A stretch of DNA of 54,059 bases from an uncultured Propionibacteriaceae bacterium (GCA_937965785.1 CALCKT010000014.1:1-54059), one strand, 5' to 3'. Positions 16,876 through 25,639 are shown, counted from the first letter of the stretch. Made by a program: numbers and translations. The notes: a model not told the origin generated them from the letters alone.

Positions 16876-18312
16876 TCACAACGTCAGACCCGGGTAGAGC
16901 GGGTGCAGATCCAGGAGCTTCGCCGCGCGATCCTTCGATCCATCCGCGACCTCCGGGGCCAGTTCGTACTTCGCCTTGCCCGGTTTGCCGTCCTTCGTGG
17001 TGGTCGGTGTGGTCTTCTTCAGCACGTCGGTGATCATGGCCGCGACCTCGTCCATGTCGGAGGTGGTGAAGCCCCGCGACGTCAGGGCCGGGGTGCCGAG
17101 CCTGATGCCCGAGGTGTACCAGGCGCCGTTGGGGTCGTTGGGCACCGAGTTGCGGTTGGTGACGATGCCGGAATCCAGCAGCGCCGACTCCGCCTGCCGC
17201 CCGGTCAGGCCGAAGGAGGAGACGTCCAGCAGCACGATGTGGTTGTCGGTGCCTCCGGTCACCAGGGTGCTGCCGCGTTTCAGCAGCCCCTCTGCCAGGG
17301 CGCGGGCGTTGTCGACCACCCGGTGCGCGTAGTCCCGGAACTCCTCGGTGCGGGCCTCCGCCAGGGCGACGGCCTTGGCCGCCATGATGTGCGACAGGGG
17401 ACCGCCCAGCACCATCGGGCAGCCGCGGTCGACGTCACCCGCGTAGTCCTTGGTCGCCAGCACCAGGCCGCCGCGCGGGCCGCGCAGCGACTTGTGGGTG
17501 GTGGTGGTCAGCACTTGGGCGAACGGCACCGGGTCCTCGTTGCCCGTGAACACCTTGCCCGCCACCAGGCCGGCGAAGTGGGCCATGTCGACCATCAGCA
17601 CCGCGCCGACGGAATCCGCGATCTCCCGCATCTTCGCGAAATCGATGCGGCGCGGGTAGGCGGAGTAGCCGGCGACGATCACCAGCGGTTTGAACTCGGC
17701 GGCCTGCGCGGCGAGGGCGTCGTAGTCCAGCAGCCCGGTGGTGGGGTTCGTGCCGTAGGAACGCTGGTGGAACATCTTGCCCGACACGTTCGGCCGGAAC
17801 CCGTGGGTCAGGTGCCCGCCCGCATCCAGGCTCATGCCCAGCAGCCGCTGGCTGCCGAACCGGGCCCGCAGCGTCTCCCAGTCGGCCTCGGACAGCTCGG
17901 AGACGTTCTTCGAACCGAACTCCGTCAGCGCCGGGGTCTCGATGTGGTGGGCCAGGATCGCCCAGTAGGCGGTCAGGTTCGCGTCGATCCCGGAATGGGG
18001 TTGTGCGTAGGCGTATTCGGCGCCGAACAGTTCACGCGCGTGCTCGGCGGCCACGGACTCCACCACGTCGACGTTCTGGCAGCCCGCGTAGAACCGGTGG
18101 CCGATGGTGCCCTCCGCGTACTTGTCGCTCAGCCAGGTGCCCATAGTCGCGAGCACCGGAAGGCTGGCGTAATTCTCGGAAGCGATCAGTTTCAGGGAGG
18201 CGCGCTGGTCGGTCAGCTCGTCGCGGATCGCCTGGCAGATCCGGGGCTCGACCTTCCCAATCACGTCCAGCAGGGTCCTGTAAGCGCCTGAAAGCGCCGC
18301 TGCATCAGTCAC
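16876..18312 (-). CDS. glyA: serine hydroxymethyltransferase
   Basis: A PLP enzyme interconverting serine and glycine and charging tetrahydrofolate with a one-carbon unit. 478 residues, longer than the usual ~420, with extra sequence near the N-terminus and C-terminus. Visible signatures are SENYAS (substrate site), HSGIDANLTAYWA, DMAHFAGLV, and TTTTHKSLRGPRGG, which carries the PLP-binding lysine. The GTG start at 18312 has AGAGGAG upstream, and TAGATT about 40 nt upstream is a plausible -10. A monocistronic gene; no riboswitch-like leader was recognised. Confidence 0.96.
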   Translation of the reverse strand: MTDAAALSGAYRTLLDVIGKVEPRICQAIRDELTDQRASLKLIASENYASLPVLATMGTWLSDKYAEGTIGHRFYAGCQNVDVVESVAAEHARELFGAEYAYAQPHSGIDANLTAYWAILAHHIETPALTEFGSKNVSELSEADWETLRARFGSQRLLGMSLDAGGHLTHGFRPNVSGKMFHQRSYGTNPTTGLLDYDALAAQAAEFKPLVIVAGYSAYPRRIDFAKMREIADSVGAVLMVDMAHFAGLVAGKVFTGNEDPVPFAQVLTTTTHKSLRGPRGGLVLATKDYAGDVDRGCPMVLGGPLSHIMAAKAVALAEARTEEFRDYAHRVVDNARALAEGLLKRGSTLVTGGTDNHIVLLDVSSFGLTGRQAESALLDSGIVTNRNSVPNDPNGAWYTSGIRLGTPALTSRGFTTSDMDEVAAMITDVLKKTTPTTTKDGKPGKAKYELAPEVADGSKDRAAKLLDLHPLYPGLTL

Positions 18313-18420
18313 ATCTACTCCTCTGGGGAATTGGTGGTGGGACCAAATCTAGTCCCCGGGGAGCGGTCGTGAGGGCCGAACCCCGGGGAAAGACCTGACC
18401 AAGGACCTGTTCGACGCGCA

Positions 18421-20160
18421 TCAGGCCAGCCGCCACCTGCTGATGGCCCGCGAGTCCTCGAGCAGTTCCGCGAACAGCCCCTCGGTTTTCGCCAGCTCGG
18501 CGGGGGAGCCCTGCTGAACGACCCGGGTGACCTGACCGGCCTCGCGGCCGCTCAGCACCGCCACCGAGTGGGCTTTCATGATGGTGCTCAACCGGTGGGC
18601 GATCACCACCACCGTGCGACCCCGGGAGAGTTCCTCGAGGGTCGTGGTCAGGACCGCCTCGTTCTCGGCGTCCAGCGCCGAGGTGACCTCGTCGAGCAGC
18701 AGGATCGGGGCGTCCTTCAGGAAGGCGCGGGCGATCGAGACGCGCTGCCGTTCACCGCCGGACAGGCGCTGCCCGCCCTCGCCGACGGGGGTGTCGAGTC
18801 CCTGCGGCAACCGCGTCAGGGCCCCCTCCAGGCGGGACCGGCGGATGGCCTCGTCCACCTCCTCGTCGGTGGCCCCGGGTTTGGCGATGCGGACGTTCTC
18901 GCGGATGGTTGTGTTGAACAGGTACACGTCCTGGAAGACCATCGAGATCATCGACATCAACTGCTCCGTGGCGATGTCCCTGACGTCGACCCCACCGATG
19001 GTGACCCGCCCGGCGGACACGTCCCAGAACCTCGCTGCCAGTTTCGTCAGCGTCGACTTGCCACAGCCCGAAGGCCCGACGATCGCGGTGATCCGGCCCT
19101 GCGGCGCCTCCAGGGAGAAGTCCCGGAACAGGGGGGCATCCTGGTCGTAGGAGAAGGTGATGTCCTGGAACCCGATGTCGTGGTTCCCGGGAATTTGTGG
19201 TTTCTCGGGCTCGGGCATCACGGGGGTGTCGAGGATCTTCCCGATGGCCTCCAGCGAGATCTCGCACTTCTGGATCTCCCCCTGGTACAGCAACGCGTGG
19301 GACATGGGGGTCACGAGCCGGGTGGTCATCACCACGACGGCCACGAAGGTGGCCAGGTCCAGCGATCCGTTCAGGGCGAACCCCAGCCCGAAGGCCAGGA
19401 CCCCTGCGAAGAGGGCGTGGGTGACCACCAGCAGGGCCCCCATGGGTGGGCCCTGGAGTTTGAGCAGTTGATGAACGCCCCGGTTCTCCGCTTCCAGGGC
19501 GCCCCGGATGGGGGACCACTGCATGCCGGCCAGGCCACGGGCCCTGAGGACGGGCTGTAGCTGGGCGTACTCGATCAGCCTTCCCGCGCTGGCCGAGCTG
19601 AGCACGGGTTCCAGGGCTTGTTCTTGTTTCAAGCTGCGCAGACCCCAACGCCACACCAGATAGGTGAAGGGCAGGCTGACCGTCATCACCAGGGCCAACC
19701 GCCAGTCGAAGAAGAAGGTGGCCACCAGCACGGTGCCGGGAATCACGATTGCCGAGACCAGGTTGGGCAGCACCACCGATGCGAGGTGGGAGAGGATGTC
19801 CACCTCGCTGGATACAGCGGCGGCCACGTCCCCGGCGCTCCTGGCCCGGAACCAACCCAGTGGGAGAGCCGAGACCCGGCGTCCGATCTTCGAGATCAGG
19901 TTGCCGCAGACATCGATGACGCTGATGCGCATGGCCATGACCATGCTGATCCAGTTCACCAGGAAGGCTGCGGCCCCGAGGCCGATCAGGACCCACAACC
20001 ACGGCAGGGCGGATGCCGGGTCCGGGCTCAGGAAGGCCCGCAGGAAGGGGATCAGGGCCACGAATGCCAGGCCCTGCAGCAACGCGGAGACCGCGTAACC
20101 GACGATCAGGGCGTTCACGACCCCCGGTTTGTCGAGATAGCGACGGAAATGCTTCAGCAT
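18421..20160 (-). CDS. ABC transporter, fused permease-ATPase, subunit 2
   Basis: A 579-residue half-transporter: six membrane helices (about 1-310) and a nucleotide-binding domain with Walker A GPSGCGKSTLTKL, signature LSGGERQRVSIARAF, and Walker B ILLLDEVTSALD. It overlaps the upstream partner by 7 nt, so the two are coupled and should form a heterodimer. Exporter-fold pairs of this kind include the siderophore importers YbtPQ and IrtAB. The iron-box-like palindrome before the operon makes a ferri-siderophore role plausible but unproven; peptide or drug export remains possible. Confidence 0.9.
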   Translation of the reverse strand: MLKHFRRYLDKPGVVNALIVGYAVSALLQGLAFVALIPFLRAFLSPDPASALPWLWVLIGLGAAAFLVNWISMVMAMRISVIDVCGNLISKIGRRVSALPLGWFRARSAGDVAAAVSSEVDILSHLASVVLPNLVSAIVIPGTVLVATFFFDWRLALVMTVSLPFTYLVWRWGLRSLKQEQALEPVLSSASAGRLIEYAQLQPVLRARGLAGMQWSPIRGALEAENRGVHQLLKLQGPPMGALLVVTHALFAGVLAFGLGFALNGSLDLATFVAVVVMTTRLVTPMSHALLYQGEIQKCEISLEAIGKILDTPVMPEPEKPQIPGNHDIGFQDITFSYDQDAPLFRDFSLEAPQGRITAIVGPSGCGKSTLTKLAARFWDVSAGRVTIGGVDVRDIATEQLMSMISMVFQDVYLFNTTIRENVRIAKPGATDEEVDEAIRRSRLEGALTRLPQGLDTPVGEGGQRLSGGERQRVSIARAFLKDAPILLLDEVTSALDAENEAVLTTTLEELSRGRTVVVIAHRLSTIMKAHSVAVLSGREAGQVTRVVQQGSPAELAKTEGLFAELLEDSRAISRWRLA

Positions 20161-21959
20161 GCCGGTTCCTTTTCCTCGATCCCTTCAAGGGCCTGGGCGA
20201 TGTCGGTCTGGTTCCGCCACAACCGGGCGTAGGGGCCGTCCTGGGCCAGCAGTTCGTCGTGGGTTCCCAGCTCGACGAGCCGGCCCGCGTCGATCACGGC
20301 TATCTGGTCCACACCTTGGATCGTGGAGAGCCGGTGGGCGATCACGATCACCGTGCGTTTCTGGGCCAGGTTGCTGATGGCCTGCTGGATCAGGCGTTCG
20401 GAATGGCTGTCGGCCTGCGCCGTCGCCTCGTCGAGGATCAGGATGGGGGATGCGGCCAGGAAGGCCCGCGCGATCGTCAGGCGCTGCGCCTCACCCCCGG
20501 AGAAATGGGCTCCCTCACCAATGATCGTGTCGTAGCCGTCGGGAAGCTGCATGATGCGGTCGTGGATGCAGGCGGCCCTGGCCGCCTCCTCGATCTCGGC
20601 CTCGGTCGCCTCCGCGTTTCCGAGGGCGATGTTCGCGCGGACGGTGTCGGTGCTGAGCATGATGTCCTGGAAGACCAGCGACATCGATGACAGCAGTTCC
20701 CGCGTGGGTTGGTCCCGCACGTCGCGGCCGTTGACGAGCACCGTCCCGGAATCGATGTCCCAGAACCTTGCGATTAGCCTGGCCAGCGTGGATTTCCCGC
20801 CGCCGGAGGGGCCGACCAGCGCCGTGACCGTACCCGGTGGGCATTTCAGGGAGAGTTCCTGGATGACCGGTTCCCCGGGGTCGTAGGAGAAACTGACGTC
20901 GCGGAACTCCACTGCGGGGGCGTCCTCCGCCGGGGCGATCTCGGTGTCCGGTTCGGACAGCTCGGGGGCCTGCAGGATGTGCAGGGTGCTGTTCGCGGCC
21001 TGCTTCGCCGCGTACAGGTTCTGTGACATCTCCATCAGGGTCAGCAGTCCCTCGGGCAGCCCGACCCACACCAGGGCGAAGGCCACCACCGTCACCGGGG
21101 ACAACCACCCCTGGAGCGTGAACACCAGCCCCAGCCCCATCGTTGCGGCGAACACCGGTCCGGGTTGCAGCAGCGAAGCGATCAGGCTCAGTCCGATGCT
21201 CTGCTTCTGCATCCATGTCAGGGAAACCCTGGAGAACCTCTTCTGGGCCTCGTCGAAACGCCCGAAGACATCCGCGGTCATGCCGAAGTTCTTGACCTCC
21301 TTGATGCCGTCCACCAATTCCACCGTCCGGTCCGAGAGCTGTCGTTCGGCCTCGGCGTAGTCATCGAACACCTTCCTGATCCCCGTCATGCCGGTCGCGT
21401 ACACCACGACCGAGAGCAGCAGGTAGCAGCCGGTCAGCAGACCGGCGAAGCGCCAGTCCAGCCAGAACAGGTAGCCGAGGCTGACCAGCAGGCTGATGAG
21501 GGAATTGGCGAAGTCGCCGGCCAGGTGCGCCACCAGGGAGTGGATATCGGCGGTGTCGTTCGAGACGGCCTGCCGGATGCGACCTGAACTCCGGGCCGAG
21601 AACCAGCCGAGGTTCACGACCCCCAGTTTGCTGATGAGCCGCTGCCGGAGCTCGTGGCGGAGCCTCGCCTCCGTGGTGTGGTTGTTCCCCAGCGCGTAGG
21701 TGTAGGAGAGCGAATGGACCACCATGCACACCACCGCGGCGATCACCCACCCCCACAGGTACGCGGGATCCGGGTTCCCCGCCAGCAGGGAACGGGTGAT
21801 CTCGACGATCGCTATGTAGGGCACCACCTTGAACACCGCTCCCATGGCGGCGAGGCTGAACCCCAGGTACATCGAGCCGCGTGCGCTGCGGACCAGGTCC
21901 CACACGGACCTCGGGGCATTCGCGGGAATGGTGTCGGGTACAGAAGATTGCGTTGACAT
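20154..21959 (-). CDS. ABC transporter, fused permease-ATPase, subunit 1
   Basis: A 601-residue partner of the following gene, first in the operon. Six membrane helices lie in about residues 30-320, then an ATPase with Walker A GPSGGGKSTLARL, a signature altered to FSGGEAQRLTIARAF, and Walker B ILILDEATAQAD. The usual SALD after the catalytic Glu is AQAD, so the two nucleotide sites are probably not equivalent, as in many heterodimers. GGAAGAGA before the ATG serves as Shine-Dalgarno. Unlike mycobacterial IrtA it carries no siderophore-interacting domain. Confidence 0.9.
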   Translation of the reverse strand: MSTQSSVPDTIPANAPRSVWDLVRSARGSMYLGFSLAAMGAVFKVVPYIAIVEITRSLLAGNPDPAYLWGWVIAAVVCMVVHSLSYTYALGNNHTTEARLRHELRQRLISKLGVVNLGWFSARSSGRIRQAVSNDTADIHSLVAHLAGDFANSLISLLVSLGYLFWLDWRFAGLLTGCYLLLSVVVYATGMTGIRKVFDDYAEAERQLSDRTVELVDGIKEVKNFGMTADVFGRFDEAQKRFSRVSLTWMQKQSIGLSLIASLLQPGPVFAATMGLGLVFTLQGWLSPVTVVAFALVWVGLPEGLLTLMEMSQNLYAAKQAANSTLHILQAPELSEPDTEIAPAEDAPAVEFRDVSFSYDPGEPVIQELSLKCPPGTVTALVGPSGGGKSTLARLIARFWDIDSGTVLVNGRDVRDQPTRELLSSMSLVFQDIMLSTDTVRANIALGNAEATEAEIEEAARAACIHDRIMQLPDGYDTIIGEGAHFSGGEAQRLTIARAFLAASPILILDEATAQADSHSERLIQQAISNLAQKRTVIVIAHRLSTIQGVDQIAVIDAGRLVELGTHDELLAQDGPYARLWRNQTDIAQALEGIEEKEPAC

Positions 21960-21977
21960 GAGGTCTCTTCCAGATAG

Positions 21978-21994
21978 AAGGCAGGCATGCCTAA
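21978..21994 (-). promoter_or_regulatory. iron-box-like (DtxR/IdeR) palindrome
   Basis: On the minus strand TTAGGCATGCCTGCCTT, with the perfect palindrome AGGCATGCCT at 21983-21992. The left half matches TTAGG of the DtxR/IdeR box; the right half is degenerate. It lies 19 nt before the ABC operon start codon, well placed to block transcription. Confidence 0.4.
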
Positions 21995-22006
21995 ACTAGC
22001 ATTCTG

Positions 22007-22028
22007 GGGGTATACCCCTACAAGGGGT
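22007..22028. promoter_or_regulatory. overlapping GC-tract palindromes, CsoR-like
   Basis: GGGGTATACCCC (22007-22018) is a perfect palindrome. It overlaps ACCCCTACAAGGGGT (22014-22028), a 6-bp inverted repeat with a 3-nt centre. Inverted C- and G-tracts flanked by TA resemble CsoR/CstR-family operators. It sits about 50 nt upstream of the ABC operon and 210 nt upstream of the TipAS-like gene. Confidence 0.35.
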
Positions 22029-22154
22029 GGGGCTTTCCGAGAATGTGCCTCGACGAGGGCAGCTCCCCGCCGACTTCCCCCGGGCCGCCAGCTTCCCCGG
22101 GCCGCCGACTCTCCTCGGGCCGCCGCCTTTCCCCGGGCTGTCGACTCTTCTTGA

Positions 22155-22218
22155 AACGCTTGTCTTGTGGGCGTCTGCTTGCGCTACAGCGCAAGCAGAC
22201 GCCCACAAGACAAGCGTT
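22155..22218. repeat. perfect 31-bp inverted repeat with 2-nt loop
   Basis: Arms 22155-22185 and 22188-22218 are exact reverse complements (arm begins AACGCTTGTCTTGTGGGCG), separated only by AC. Degenerate GC-rich direct repeats flank both sides: GGGCCGCCGACTC-type on the left, GCGGGAGGGCAGGCGA-type on the right. No U-tract follows either arm. It lies in the promoter-side gap between the ABC operon and the TipAS-like gene. Confidence 0.92.
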
Positions 22219-22238
22219 CTTGCCGGGAGGGCAGGCGA

Positions 22239-22697
22239 ATGGCGGGAGGGCAGGCGAGTCGCGGGAGGGCACCGAGACCGGACGTGCTGCTCGACGGGTT
22301 CAACGACCGTTATGAGGAAGAGGTGGTCGCGCGCTGGGGTCGCGAGGCCTACCGGGCGGGCCATGACTGGTGGCACGGCAAGACCCTCGCCCAGCAGCAG
22401 GCGTGGAAGAAGCGCTCGGAACGGCTCGTCGCCGACTGGGTTCGCGCCCAGCGGGCCGGGGCCGCACTGGACTCCCCGGAGGTGCGCCGGCTCGTGGACC
22501 GGCACGTGGCCCGGCTCGGTGAGATCCCGGGAACCCCGACGCACACCGGCGACGGGGAACGCTCATCGGCCATGATCCGCGGACTTGCCCGCATGTACGT
22601 GCAGGACCCCGCGATGCGGCACGCATTCGGGGGACGGGCCGGCGCCGAGTTCGTCCGCGACGCGCTCCTGATGCACATCGAGGAGGAACAGGAATGA
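22239..22697 (+). CDS. TipAS-like antibiotic-recognition domain protein
   Basis: A 152-residue cytosolic helical protein resembling the ligand-binding half of TipA-type MerR regulators (TipAS): YEEEVVARWGREAY start, LVADWVRAQRAG, DSPEVRRLVDRH, and the end region ARMYVQDPAMRH...FVRDAL. No DNA-binding MerR domain precedes it, so it may act as a stand-alone drug-binding (sequestering) protein. The ATG at 22239 has GGGAGG 8 nt upstream; the region before it is repeat sequence, which argues against longer starts. A GTG at 22284 is an alternative. Confidence 0.75.
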   Translation: MAGGQASRGRAPRPDVLLDGFNDRYEEEVVARWGREAYRAGHDWWHGKTLAQQQAWKKRSERLVADWVRAQRAGAALDSPEVRRLVDRHVARLGEIPGTPTHTGDGERSSAMIRGLARMYVQDPAMRHAFGGRAGAEFVRDALLMHIEEEQE

Positions 22698-22745
22698 GGC
22701 GCCCGTCGCCGAGCGTTCCGCGTCCCGACATGAAAGGCTTCGGAC

Positions 22746-23189
22746 ATGCGAATCATCATTGGCGCTCCGGGCAACGGAGCCGTGCTGAAGGAAGCGCTCA
22801 AGGAGAAACTGGCGGGAGACGAGCGGGTGAGTGCCCTGGTGGACCTGTCCACGCCGGACATCACCTACCCGGAGCTCTCCTTCCAGGCGGGCCGGGCCAT
22901 CGCGGAGGGAAGAGCCGACCGGGGCATCCTCGTGTGCGGCACCGGCATCGGCACCGCCATCGCCGCCAACAAGGTACCGGGAATACGGGCCGCGACCGCC
23001 CACGACCTGCTGACCGTCCGGGGATCGGTGGAGAATTACGACGCCCAGATCCTGTGCATGGGTCAGAACGTCATAGCGGCACCGGCGGCCTGGGCGCTGG
23101 TGGACATCTGGCTCGACCTGCGTCACGACCCGGCGGGCAGCTACGGTCCCAGAGTCGGTGAGATCGCGGCCTACGAGGCCCGCTGCTGA
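22746..23189 (+). CDS. RpiB/LacAB-family sugar-phosphate isomerase
   Basis: A 147-residue aldose-ketose isomerase of the RpiB fold. GILVCGTGIGTAIAANKVPG carries the catalytic Cys64 and the phosphate loop, and AATAHDLLTV is also conserved. The N-terminal signature SDHAG of ribose-5-phosphate isomerase B is replaced by GAPGNG, so the Asp-His pair that helps ring opening is missing. This suggests a different substrate such as a tetrulose- or hexose-phosphate. The spacing AAGG-(8 nt)-ATG supports the start. The gene converges with rlmB and overlaps it by 19 nt. Confidence 0.8.
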   Translation: MRIIIGAPGNGAVLKEALKEKLAGDERVSALVDLSTPDITYPELSFQAGRAIAEGRADRGILVCGTGIGTAIAANKVPGIRAATAHDLLTVRGSVENYDAQILCMGQNVIAAPAAWALVDIWLDLRHDPAGSYGPRVGEIAAYEARC

Positions 23190-24124
23190 CTGATCTCGTA
23201 GAGCGCGACGGAAGCCGCCACCGACGCATTGAGCGACTCCACCGCGGAGGCGATGGGGATCGAGACCAGGGCGTCGCAGTTCTCCCGCACCAGACGCGCC
23301 AGGCCCTCCCCTTCGGAGCCGACCACCACCAGGACGGGGCCGTCGAGCCCCGGGATACCCGACAAGGGGGTTTCGCCCTCACCGGCCAGACCGACGACTG
23401 TGAATCCGGCACCGGAGGCGCGGCGCAGCATCTGGTTCAGGTTCGTGACCTTCGCGACGGGAATGCGCGCCGCCGCTCCCGCGGAGGTCTTCCACGCTGC
23501 GGCCGTCATGGAGGCCGACCGGCGGGCCGGGATCACCACGCCCTGTGCGCCGAAGGCGGCCGCCGATCGGATGATCGCGCCCAGGTTGCGGGGGTCCGTC
23601 ACCTGGTCGAGGGCCACCACGAGACCCCGCGAGGGAACCTCGAAGGCCGCGTCGAAGATGTCCTCGACATCCGTGTAATCGAAGGCGGGAAGCTGCAGGG
23701 CCACCCCCTGGTGGACGAGACCGCCGGTCACCCGGTCCAGCTCGGCCCGGGTCACCTGCAGCAGCGGAAGCGAATGCTCGGCCGCGAACTTGAGGATGTC
23801 ACGGAGCCGGTCGTCGCGCTCCGCGCCCTCGGCGACGTAGGCCTGTTTCACGGGCAGCCCGGCTGTGAGGGCCTCCAACACCGGGTTGCGGCCCACCACC
23901 CAGTCCGCCCCCACCGGGGCGTGGCCAGTTGTTTTCGCCCTCGGGCGGTTCGCCTGACGTTTCAGCGCCTCCTGTTTGGCCTTGTACGCCTTGTGGTAGA
24001 CGCGGTCCTCGGCCTTCGGGGTGGGGCCCTTGCCCCGAAGCGAACGGCGGATCCGCCCGCCAGAACCCGCGGTGTTGCCCTTGCCGCGGTTACCGGCCCC
24101 GGGGTGTCTCGAGTTGCCTGCCAT
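23171..24124 (-). CDS. rlmB: 23S rRNA 2'-O-ribose methyltransferase, RlmB/TrmH type
   Basis: A 317-residue SPOUT methyltransferase using SAM to methylate a ribose in 23S rRNA. Residues 1-75 are a Lys/Arg/Gly-rich disordered extension. A small RNA-binding substrate domain follows (PVLEALTAGLPVKQAYVAEG). The SPOUT knot contains DPRNLGAIIRSAAAFGA, VVGSEGEGLARL and IPIASAVESLNASVAAS, the three TrmH motifs. Its ATG begins one base after the cysS TAG stop, so the two are co-translated, the common actinobacterial cysS-rlmB pairing. Confidence 0.93.
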   Translation of the reverse strand: MAGNSRHPGAGNRGKGNTAGSGGRIRRSLRGKGPTPKAEDRVYHKAYKAKQEALKRQANRPRAKTTGHAPVGADWVVGRNPVLEALTAGLPVKQAYVAEGAERDDRLRDILKFAAEHSLPLLQVTRAELDRVTGGLVHQGVALQLPAFDYTDVEDIFDAAFEVPSRGLVVALDQVTDPRNLGAIIRSAAAFGAQGVVIPARRSASMTAAAWKTSAGAAARIPVAKVTNLNQMLRRASGAGFTVVGLAGEGETPLSGIPGLDGPVLVVVGSEGEGLARLVRENCDALVSIPIASAVESLNASVAASVALYEISQQRAS

Positions 24125-25555
24125 CTATTTCTTCTCCAGACTCCAACGGGCCCCTTCCGGGGTGTCGGTGATGTTCAATCCAGCCTCGGTCAGGGTGTCG
24201 CGAATGGCGTCAGCGCGTCCCCAGTCCTTGGCGGCCCTGGCCTCGGCGCGCTGCTCCAGCAGCTTGGAAACCAGCCGATCCACGACGGGGGTCAGGTCAT
24301 CGCCCCCGGTGGCGCTCGCCCACGGGGCGTCGCCAGGGTTGATTCCCAGGATGCTGGTCATTTCGGAGACCGTGGCGTACAGGTCGGCGGCCCCCGGGTC
24401 GCCGTCGCTCAGGGCCTTGTTTCCTGCTCGCACGGCCTCGAAGAGCGTGGCCACTGCGGTCGGGGTGGCCAGGTCGTCGTTCATCGCGGCCTCGAACGCA
24501 TCCCAGAACGGCCCACCGACCCTGCCCCGCGTCAAACCGCGTTCACCGGCGGAGGCCAGGAAGGAGTCGATGCGTTCGATGCCCTTCTCCGCTTCCGCCA
24601 AAGATCCTCGGGTCTGCTCGTCGGCGGGGGAGAACTCGATCTGGCTGCGGTAGTGGGGGGCCAGCAGGAAGAACCGCACCGCGCGCGGATCGAAGGCCTT
24701 CGTGACCTCCGATATCAGCGCCGTGTTGCCCAGCGACTTGCTCATCTTCTCGCCCGCCATCGTCACCCAGGCGTTGTGCATCCACACCCGGGCGAAACCG
24801 CGCCCGGCCCCGGCGGACTGGGCCAGTTCGTTCTCGTGGTGCGGGAAACGCAGGTCGATGCCGCCGCCGTGGATGTCGAAGGTGTCGCCGAGGTATTTCC
24901 CGGCCATGGCAGAGCACTCCAGGTGCCAGCCGGGACGTCCCCTGCCCCAGGGGGTGGGCCAGGACGCGGTCTCGGGTTCCTCGGGTTTGTGTCCCTTCCA
25001 GAGCGCGAAGTCGCGGGGGTCGCGTTTGCCGCGCGGATCGGCGTCCTCCGCGGCGGCCATCTCGTCGACCTTCTGGCCCGACAACTCCCCGTAACGCGGC
25101 CAGGAACGCACATCGAAGTAGACATCCCCGGAACCATCGTCGGCGACGTAGGCGTGGCCGCGTTCCAGCAGCTCCTCCACCAGCTCGATCATCTCCGGGA
25201 CGTGACCGGTGGCGCGTGGCTCGTAGGTGGGGGGCAGGCACCCGAGTGCGGCGTAGGCGTCGTGCAGCTCCCGTTCGAAACGGTAGGCGTGCGCCCACCA
25301 CTCGATACCGGCCTCCGCGGACTTGGCGAGGATCTTGTCGTCGATGTCGGTGATGTTCGCGACGACGGTGACGTCGAGGCCCTGACGCGTCAGCCAGCGG
25401 CGCAGCACGTCGAAGACCACTTCCTTGCGGATGTGCCCGAGATGCGGGGAGGCCTGCACCGTCAATCCACAGTGGTAGACCGACACCTTCCCGGGAACCA
25501 GGGGAACGAACTCCTCGACGGCTCGGGTGGCGGTGTTGTACAGGCGCAGATTCAC
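24125..25555 (-). CDS. cysS: cysteinyl-tRNA synthetase
   Basis: Charges tRNA-Cys in the cytosol. A 476-residue class I synthetase: YHCGLTVQASPHLGHIRK contains the zinc-binding Cys and the HIGH-type motif (HLGH), HGGGIDLRFPHHENE has further zinc ligands, and EKMSKSLGN is the KMSKS loop. The GTG at 25555 is chosen because the family starts LRLYNT and TAGACT lies 7 nt upstream as a -10, implying a leaderless mRNA; a longer in-frame ATG at 25609 would contain that promoter. rlmB follows directly. Confidence 0.96.
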   Translation of the reverse strand: MNLRLYNTATRAVEEFVPLVPGKVSVYHCGLTVQASPHLGHIRKEVVFDVLRRWLTRQGLDVTVVANITDIDDKILAKSAEAGIEWWAHAYRFERELHDAYAALGCLPPTYEPRATGHVPEMIELVEELLERGHAYVADDGSGDVYFDVRSWPRYGELSGQKVDEMAAAEDADPRGKRDPRDFALWKGHKPEEPETASWPTPWGRGRPGWHLECSAMAGKYLGDTFDIHGGGIDLRFPHHENELAQSAGAGRGFARVWMHNAWVTMAGEKMSKSLGNTALISEVTKAFDPRAVRFFLLAPHYRSQIEFSPADEQTRGSLAEAEKGIERIDSFLASAGERGLTRGRVGGPFWDAFEAAMNDDLATPTAVATLFEAVRAGNKALSDGDPGAADLYATVSEMTSILGINPGDAPWASATGGDDLTPVVDRLVSKLLEQRAEARAAKDWGRADAIRDTLTEAGLNITDTPEGARWSLEKK

Positions 25556-25562
25556 CCTGCGG

Positions 25563-25568
25563 AGTCTA
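25563..25568 (-). promoter_or_regulatory. -10 hexamer for leaderless cysS
   Basis: TAGACT on the minus strand, 7 nt before the GTG start, with no Shine-Dalgarno between them. Confidence 0.5.
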
Positions 25569-25639
25569 GTGCCGCCCGGCGCCGGCGTCAGCGGACGACC
25601 CGAAACCACGCGCTCCCTGATGGCGGAAAAGTACAGTAA

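Noticed and set aside
18313..18420. Glycine riboswitch before glyA
   Set aside because: The leader is only about 100 nt and lacks the tandem-aptamer G-rich core; only a promoter and Shine-Dalgarno are visible.
22018..22272. Minus-strand 84-codon frame with repetitive Arg/Pro/Gly/Glu
   Set aside because: It is produced by translating the inverted repeat and its GC-rich flanks; no Shine-Dalgarno or family similarity.
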